64,000 nucleotides of DNA from the NCBI GenBank assembly GCA_030789695.1, contig CM061136.1, forward strand, positions 133,455,584-133,519,583, in the 5' to 3' direction. Position numbers and translations under genes: made by a program. Shown piece by piece: positions 58,450-64,000 of this stretch (the first letter of the stretch is position 1; every line of letters begins with the position of its first letter). Origin of the DNA: Scilla litardierei (taxonomy: Eukaryota > Streptophyta > Magnoliopsida > Asparagales > Asparagaceae). A model generated the notes under the pieces. The model was not told the DNA's origin and ran no database searches. It saw only the letters and a list, made by a program, of their open reading frames with translations.

Positions 58450-59460
58450 CGGCCCTGGCCTCGGCCAGGGCCAAGCCTGGCCCTGGCCAAGCCAGGGCCG
58501 CCGAGCCCCGGCCTCGACCCAGGAGATATGAGGGGGCCTGCATGGCCGGCCCCTACGGGGCCGTCGGAGTTGCCTGCGGCAAAGCCCCCTGCAGGGGGGA
58601 GGGCCTGGATCCCTACGGGGGCCGGTGGTGGTGGCTTGCAAAAAACTCCCCTCAAGGGGTGTTCGGCCTTGGCCATTCTACAATGGCAACTCTCTCTTCG
58701 GGAGGGGAATCCGGCCTTGGCACGGTCACGGCTCGACCCCGGCAATGGCCGGGGAAGGCCACTACCTCCCGGCAATGGCCTTGTGCCCTGCAGCCATGTG
58801 CACAGCCCTGTGGTATTGTGCCATTGCCAGCCGGCCTTGCGTCACACCATTTGTCAAAATATTTGTCTCTGTCACCCTACCAGGGGGCGTAGGTCTTGCC
58901 GAATATTTTGCAAGTACAACAAGGGTACTGTTAGTACCATAAGGGTACTAGGTTAAAATAATAATAATAATAATAATTTTTTTCCCTATTTTTTTGAAAA
59001 ATACGTTTCAAAATCGCTTTTCCGCTGCAAGTACTATAAGCGTACTATTGTTTGATAAGTGATGGAGAAATATTGAAAGTTGTTCTAGATGGTGATTGGA
59101 ATCGTAATGACCTTTCCAATTCTAGAGCAACATCTTCAATATTTTTCGAAAGTAACTTATCAAATGTAAAAATATCATTCCAAGTGGGAGTGATATTAGA
59201 CTAGTCTAAAATTTACACATTCGATTGATTCAGCGTCTCAATGGATCATGATTCGGCCAGTGGTCTTTTGGACTAGTTTTGTGGGTCACCTCAGCTCGGT
59301 CTGGGGGTAGTGAACCATGGACTAGCCATTCCCCTGGTTGGTCCGCTGGCCGAAACTGCTGAATTATGAAAATGTGGTAAAATGATGACTATGTATAGAA
59401 ATTTATGCAATGTTTTTGATCGAACTTTTTTTTATGTCTTTTGCAGCATTTTAAAGATAA
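58450..59460 (+). other. GC-rich repeat and leader upstream of copia gag
   Basis: 58450-58880 is very GC-rich, with GGCCTTGGCC, CCCTACGGGG and GGCAATGGCC motifs, many self-complementary. A short run of AGTAC.ATAAG.GTACT motifs follows, then an AT-rich part leading to the gag ATG. This is probably LTR and leader of the copia element that follows; exact LTR borders and primer site were not found. The 58221-58956 ORFs are GC shadows. Confidence 0.45.
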
Positions 59461-61588
59461 AATGTCTTCCGCTACTAAGAACATCGTCGCTGAGTTGAAC
59501 AAAGGTGAAAAACTCAACGGCGATAATTACAAACTGTGGTCTATGAAGACACAATATGTTCTAGAGGAGCAAGATGTGCTCGAAACTCTGACGAACAAAA
59601 TGATTGAACCTGAGTTAGGCACTATGGCCCAACACAGAAGAGACAAGGAAGCTTTCGATGATTGGTCTCGGAAGAACAAAATTGCTCGCATTACGTTGTT
59701 GTCAAGTATGGCCGACGACATAATGTGAATCTTCCGAGAATATGACCTAGCTATGGACATATGGTCCAAGCTAGAGGAGAAGTTTGGTGGCACCTCGGTG
59801 ACCAAACTTCGCTCTTTAACTATAAAATTCGATTCGTACAAAAAACGTCCACATCATTCCATGGGAATGCATCTGCGACACATGGCGAATCTTATTTCAG
59901 AGTTAAAGGATGTAGGTCATATGCTCACTGATGAGCAACAAATCCAAGCGGTCATACGTTCCCTACTAATCGAATGGGACAACATGAAGATGCATCTCAC
60001 TCATAATGAGAGCATCAAGAACTTCAGCGATGTTTCTAAGCACCTCGAGTTAGAGGAAGAGCGGCTTGCGGCCGCCAAGCCAAGTACAGAAGTGCACATG
60101 GTTGCTAGTTCCTCACACGGGGGAAAGAAACATAAACATCGCTCGAAGTTTGCTCATGAACATAAAAAAGCAACCAGTGTCTACCAAGAAACCCAAACAA
60201 AAGGGTGGGAACAAGAAATGGCACAAGAAGAAGGACTTGAAGAAGATCAAGTGCTTCAAGTGCAACAAGTTAGGTCACTTTGCCTGTTCATGTGCAGATG
60301 GAGGTGACAAGGTAACTTGTCATAATACTAGTTACATATGTGTTTCTAGTTCAATATTTCTTGTAGAATCTAATCCCTTTTGGATAATTGATTCAGGTGC
60401 CACCGACCACATAGCAAGGGACAGACGGTCCTTCGTGGAGTATCACCGGATACCCCAAGGAATGAAGTGGATATATGTAGGAAACAACACACGTGTTGAA
60501 GTGAAAGGCGTTGGGACGTGCAAGCTCATCTTGAACAACGGTCGCACTATCTTACTTCATGATGTTCTCTTCGCTCTGGATATTCGAAGGAATATCATAT
60601 CTGTGGTCGTCTTAATGGGTCTTGGTTATAGTTGGTTCTTTCATAATTTTAATGTGGATCTGTCTTGTAATAATTCTTTAATTGGTTCTGGGTATGTTTT
60701 TAAAGGATTCATTGTATTGAATACGATGTACGATTCCTCAAATTTTAATGAAAATTTCCTTGTTACAAATTCCTCGATTTATGAGTCAGATGTAATTTGT
60801 TGGCACGCAAGGCTTGGTCACATTGGACCAACACGTATGGATAGACTTGCCAAACTTGGTCTTCTATCTAATGTTTCAAAGGTCGAAATGTCGATTTGCG
60901 AACATTGCCTTGTAGGGAAATATTGTCGCAAGCCATTTGGAACCGGCACAAGGACCGAGGTTCCATTACAGCTCATCCATTCGGACATATGTGGTCCGAT
61001 GAATGTCAAGACAAGAAGCGGGAAGTCCTACTTTATCACTTTTATTGATGACTTCACCCGATTCAGACATATCTATTTGATATCCCACAAAAATGAAGCA
61101 TTAACATGCTTTAAAAACTATATGAATTTAGTGGAAAATCAATTAGATCGCAAGATTAAGATCTTGCGAACCGATAGAGGCGGTGAATATCAATCAGCAA
61201 GTTTTAAGGAACTTTGTGATGAAAAGGGCATAGTTCATCAAGTAATTATGCCTTACACTCCGTAACAAAATGGTGTTGCTGAAAGGAGGAATAGGACTTT
61301 AATGGAAATGGTCCGTTCAATGATGGCGCAAGCTAACTTGCCAATCACCTTTTGGGGTGATGCATTATTAACGGCTGCTTTCATCTTAAACCGCGTACCC
61401 TCGAAATCTGTTAGCTCCACTCCTTATGAGTTGTGGAACCAAAGGTCTCCTGACTTAAGCAATTTAAAACCTTGGGAGTGTGCATCCTATGCACATGTTT
61501 CCTCCCATAAGTATGGCAAACTTGGCCCAAGGGGGAGGAAATGTATCTTTATACGATACGCATAAAAATCCAAAGGTTATGTTTTTAT
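59461..61588 (+). pseudogene. Ty1/copia gag-pol, broken and truncated
   Basis: ATG 59461 (MSSATKNIVAELNKGE) starts gag. The UBN2-type domain (NYKLWSMKTQYVLEEQDV) is cut by TGA 59726-59728 and continues. A frameshift falls near 60150-60190, then zinc knuckle CFKCNKLGHFACSC, protease (FWIIDSGATDHIA), GAG-pre-integrase (CWHARLGHIGPTRMDRLA) and integrase with Asp in HSDICGPM, Asp in LRTDRGGEYQS, and Glu in QNGVAERRNRTL after a TAA (61263-61265) in place of Gln. A further TAA follows IFIRYA. The copy is cut at 61589, before reverse transcriptase, by the family C LTR. It lacks activity. Confidence 0.85.
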
Positions 61589-62211
61589 TGTAGGGTTTTC
61601 TGGGACCCTTAGGGCACAAAAACTCTATGCCCGTCCTAAGTCGGACGGAACATAGACAGAAATAGCAGCGGAAAACTATCATGTTAATCTAATTAACATT
61701 TAACCATAAGGTCCAAGACCCTAATCCAAGATCTATGCCGACTTGGGATGGGTCTGACCATCCCAAGAAGGATCTAGCCTATTGCGATTAAATTAAAATA
61801 ATGCTAATAAACACATACCCGAAATCTCAACCCTGGGGAAGGCGAGATGTTCCGCACCGTCTTCCGAGCTGCTCCTGTCCCACGTCGAGCCGCTCCCGTC
61901 CCACGCCGAGCCGCTCCTCAAACCGTTCCCCGAACCGGTCCTCGAACGGCTCCGCATCCCGAGGCGATCAATCCCGTGTCACCGAGCCAACCACACGCTG
62001 AAGAAAGTTTCACGCGAGTGAAACCTCCGCCTAGATTTCAGATCTGTATCCGAACTCCTTTGCGGCTTTGCTAGAGCCCTCAGGAGCAAGGCATAAATTT
62101 ATAGGGAGAGGAGAAATATTAATTTAGCTTAGATCCGTGCGTGCTCCAACATTTACGAGAGCCGCTCAGATCTAGAGCTTGGGACGAGTTTTGAGGAGGA
62201 GAGCAGACCCA

Positions 62212-62221
62212 TATTTATATA
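62212..62221 (-). promoter_or_regulatory. TATA box of family C LTR
   Basis: TATATAAATA reads on the minus strand, about 320 bp downstream of the GC-rich array in that orientation. It is placed as the likely U3 promoter; no experiment is implied. Confidence 0.55.
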
Positions 62222-62539
62222 GGCGGTTGACTGCTCCCCTTCCCTCAAAATCCGATGTGGGACTAATTTAGAGTTAATAAATTCAATTTAGTTTGCCTTT
62301 CATAAAGTGCAAACTTCCGTGAATTTTAACTCCCTCACCGTTGAACTTCAGGATTGATACAACCTATCATTTCGAAGGGTGTTCAATGGTGAACGCATAG
62401 GAAAAAACCGTTCGTCAATCGGATATCGTTTGTCCCTCCAATTGACCGCTCAAAGTTCAGCCCACGGCTAGTTTTTCGTAAAAACTGAGCCGTCAAATCT
62501 GTTCTGCCATAGGTGCAGAAAATCTGCAACTGTGGGACC

Positions 62540-62870
62540 CACCAGGCCAGCTGGGCGAGCCCAGACCAGGTCAGAACCTGGTCTGGGCGTGCCCAGACTG
62601 GTGCGCCCAAACTGGGCACCTGGCCCAGTCAGGCCAGGTTCCCAGGGCGCCTGGGCGCCTGGGCCCAGGCGGGCCGAGGGCCTGGGCCCAGGCGCCCAGG
62701 CGTCTGGGCTCCTGGGCGGGCCCAGCGCCTGGGCCTGGGCCTCGCGCCTGGGTGCCTGGGTGCCCAGGCCCTGGCTTGGGCCGGGCGCTTAGGCCCGGTC
62801 AGCCTGGGCTGTGCCTGAGTCTAGCCAGGCACCCAGGCCAGACCAGTCTGGCCTGGGTTAGCTTGGACTG
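62540..62870. promoter_or_regulatory. GCGCCTGGGC / GCCCAGGCGC array in family C LTR
   Basis: Dense, overlapping copies of CCTGGGC and GCCCAGG, in part as GCCTGGGCCCAGGC palindromes, sit upstream of the minus-strand TATA box. The plus-strand family C copy enters the N gap at the matching position (about 7840-7861). Confidence 0.6.
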
Positions 62871-64000
62871 ACCCGATGAACTCTTTTAGGCATATCTTGA
62901 GCATTTGGTGTCCGATTTGGACGCCGTTCGAACCTGGGTCTAGACCGGGACATTCCCGTCTTACCCGTGAGCTTTTTCTTATGTTTATATAATTAAATAT
63001 TGTCTTAAACTATTTAAAACACATTTAATCTCTTTTGCATCAAATGCAAAATAGTCCATATATAAGCTTAAATTATCATTTGCATCAAATACAAATGATC
63101 CGAGGGCCTATTCCTCTACATCTCCCACTTGCACTCAGGATCATTTATCCCGAATGCAGGAGATGATTGCAAACATCTTTTGTAATATTTTATCCCTTGC
63201 ATCAAATGTAAATTATTCTCTCTAACTAATTTCTATCTATTACTAGACGAAGATCGCACTCTGTGTGAGACCCTACAGCCTGACCCTTACAACAGGTTAG
63301 GCTCGAAGCCCTATACGGCAGTGACCACGTGCAGTGGTTTCCGTCCCTGCTTCAGGAATCATCATTATGTGGTTGACTCATTGACATGAGTATTGTCGGG
63401 ACCACCCTGACTGTTTCCGTGATGAATTCCGCAGTTATAGTCTCTTCTTCTAAACTATGTCGTATAGATCAAGTCTAGGGTACGGTCAAACTGTCAACCC
63501 CAATAACTTGACTCCAGTTAGTTTCTATCGATCTTTTAGTCAAAAAATGTTGGACTTCTTCCAACATACTCTGGCCAGAGTTTTTACTAAAGACCAAACT
63601 AACCCTACGACACTAACTCCCATTGACCGGGAGAAACAAATCCTCTCTTGGTCATTACTCTCCTCATACGCTTCAAGTGTCACCCAATCAAAGACCTTTC
63701 GACAGGCCTTGCCTCGAAGCTAGGTCATTTGATCTAAGTGGTACCATTCATGCACAGGTTCGTCAAAATGACCTCAAGTCAAAAGACCAACTAGCCTATC
63801 ATCACTCAGAGTCATCATTGACAGATTGGTCAATATAACCATATGATAACTCTTGTGGATCGTTCAGTGAACTCATTCTCTAATGAGCACATGTGTCTCG
63901 TCTACGACTTTGCCAAGTCAAGCGATCATGAGATCATCGCCACCGCTAAACGGTGAAGACTAAGACACAATGTTCTATCCGATGTTTCGATATCCTTGTC

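Larger units (their letters stand above)
61589..64000 (-). repeat. Family C LTR, minus strand, runs off the window
   Basis: On the minus strand it ends GAAAACCCTACA at 61589. It matches the plus-strand copy at 6502-7861 and lacks about 256 bp of its start, which lies beyond 64000; full length would be about 2.67 kb. A GC-rich array of GCGCCTGGGC-type palindromes spans about 62540-62870. A TATA box TATATAAATA lies on the minus strand at 62221-62212, downstream of that array. TTTAT (61584-61588) is the expected target duplication. Confidence 0.78.

Noticed and set aside
62513..62818. GC-rich ORFs in the family C LTR
   Set aside because: Product of the repeated CCTGGGC motif; several frames open together.

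Overview
This window is repeat-dense, intergenic-type DNA from a flowering plant, probably a eudicot. It consists almost wholly of LTR retrotransposons nested in one another, plus one large Helitron. I found no intact host gene, tRNA, rRNA or CRISPR array. Recognisable host-gene pieces occur only as captured exon fragments inside the Helitron. A run of exactly 500 N (7862-8361) is an assembly gap.

Layout. 1-2232: 3' end and 3' LTR of a Sirevirus-type Ty1/copia element (copy A), inserted into an Athila-type LTR (2233-3785). 3786-5477: degenerate DNA. 5478-6501: another Athila/Tat-like LTR, cut at 6502 by the LTR of an unclassified family (family C, 6502-7861), which runs into the gap. 8363-13744: 3' half of an Athila-type Ty3 element (ORF, long 3' region, LTR). 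13849-58444: a Tekay-like chromovirus with matching GGGGC target duplications at both ends, split by two younger insertions. The first is a 25.6-kb Sirevirus (copy B, minus strand, 20149-45743, GTATT duplication) with open gag, pol and ORF3. It carries a 13.1-kb Helitron (22606-35751). The second is a 9.2-kb non-coding LTR element (LARD, 49207-58401, GCATG duplication) inside the Tekay 3' LTR. 58450-61588: a broken Ty1/copia gag-pol, cut at 61589 by a minus-strand family C LTR that runs off the window.

Relative ages read from nesting: the Tekay element is older than Sirevirus B and the LARD. Sirevirus B has almost identical LTRs (about eight differences in 1743 bp by eye) and is recent. The Helitron is later still. 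The LARD LTRs differ more (about thirty or more differences in 2.6 kb by eye).

Four observations stand out. (1) The Sirevirus LTRs, a region between Sirevirus pol and ORF3, and the LTRs of the unrelated LARD share one promoter-proximal module built from TAGTCGGTC/GACCGACTA half-sites and a common linker. (2) The Helitron carries at least nine exon-like fragments, all in its own orientation and most with splice signals; I recognise calmodulin-like CML13/14, CCCH zinc finger, AP2/AIL and DUF1639 pieces. (3) The Tekay gag-pol junction holds a 73-bp GT-AG segment whose removal restores one reading frame. (4) Most LTR families here place an array of a family-specific palindrome just upstream of the TATA-like box.
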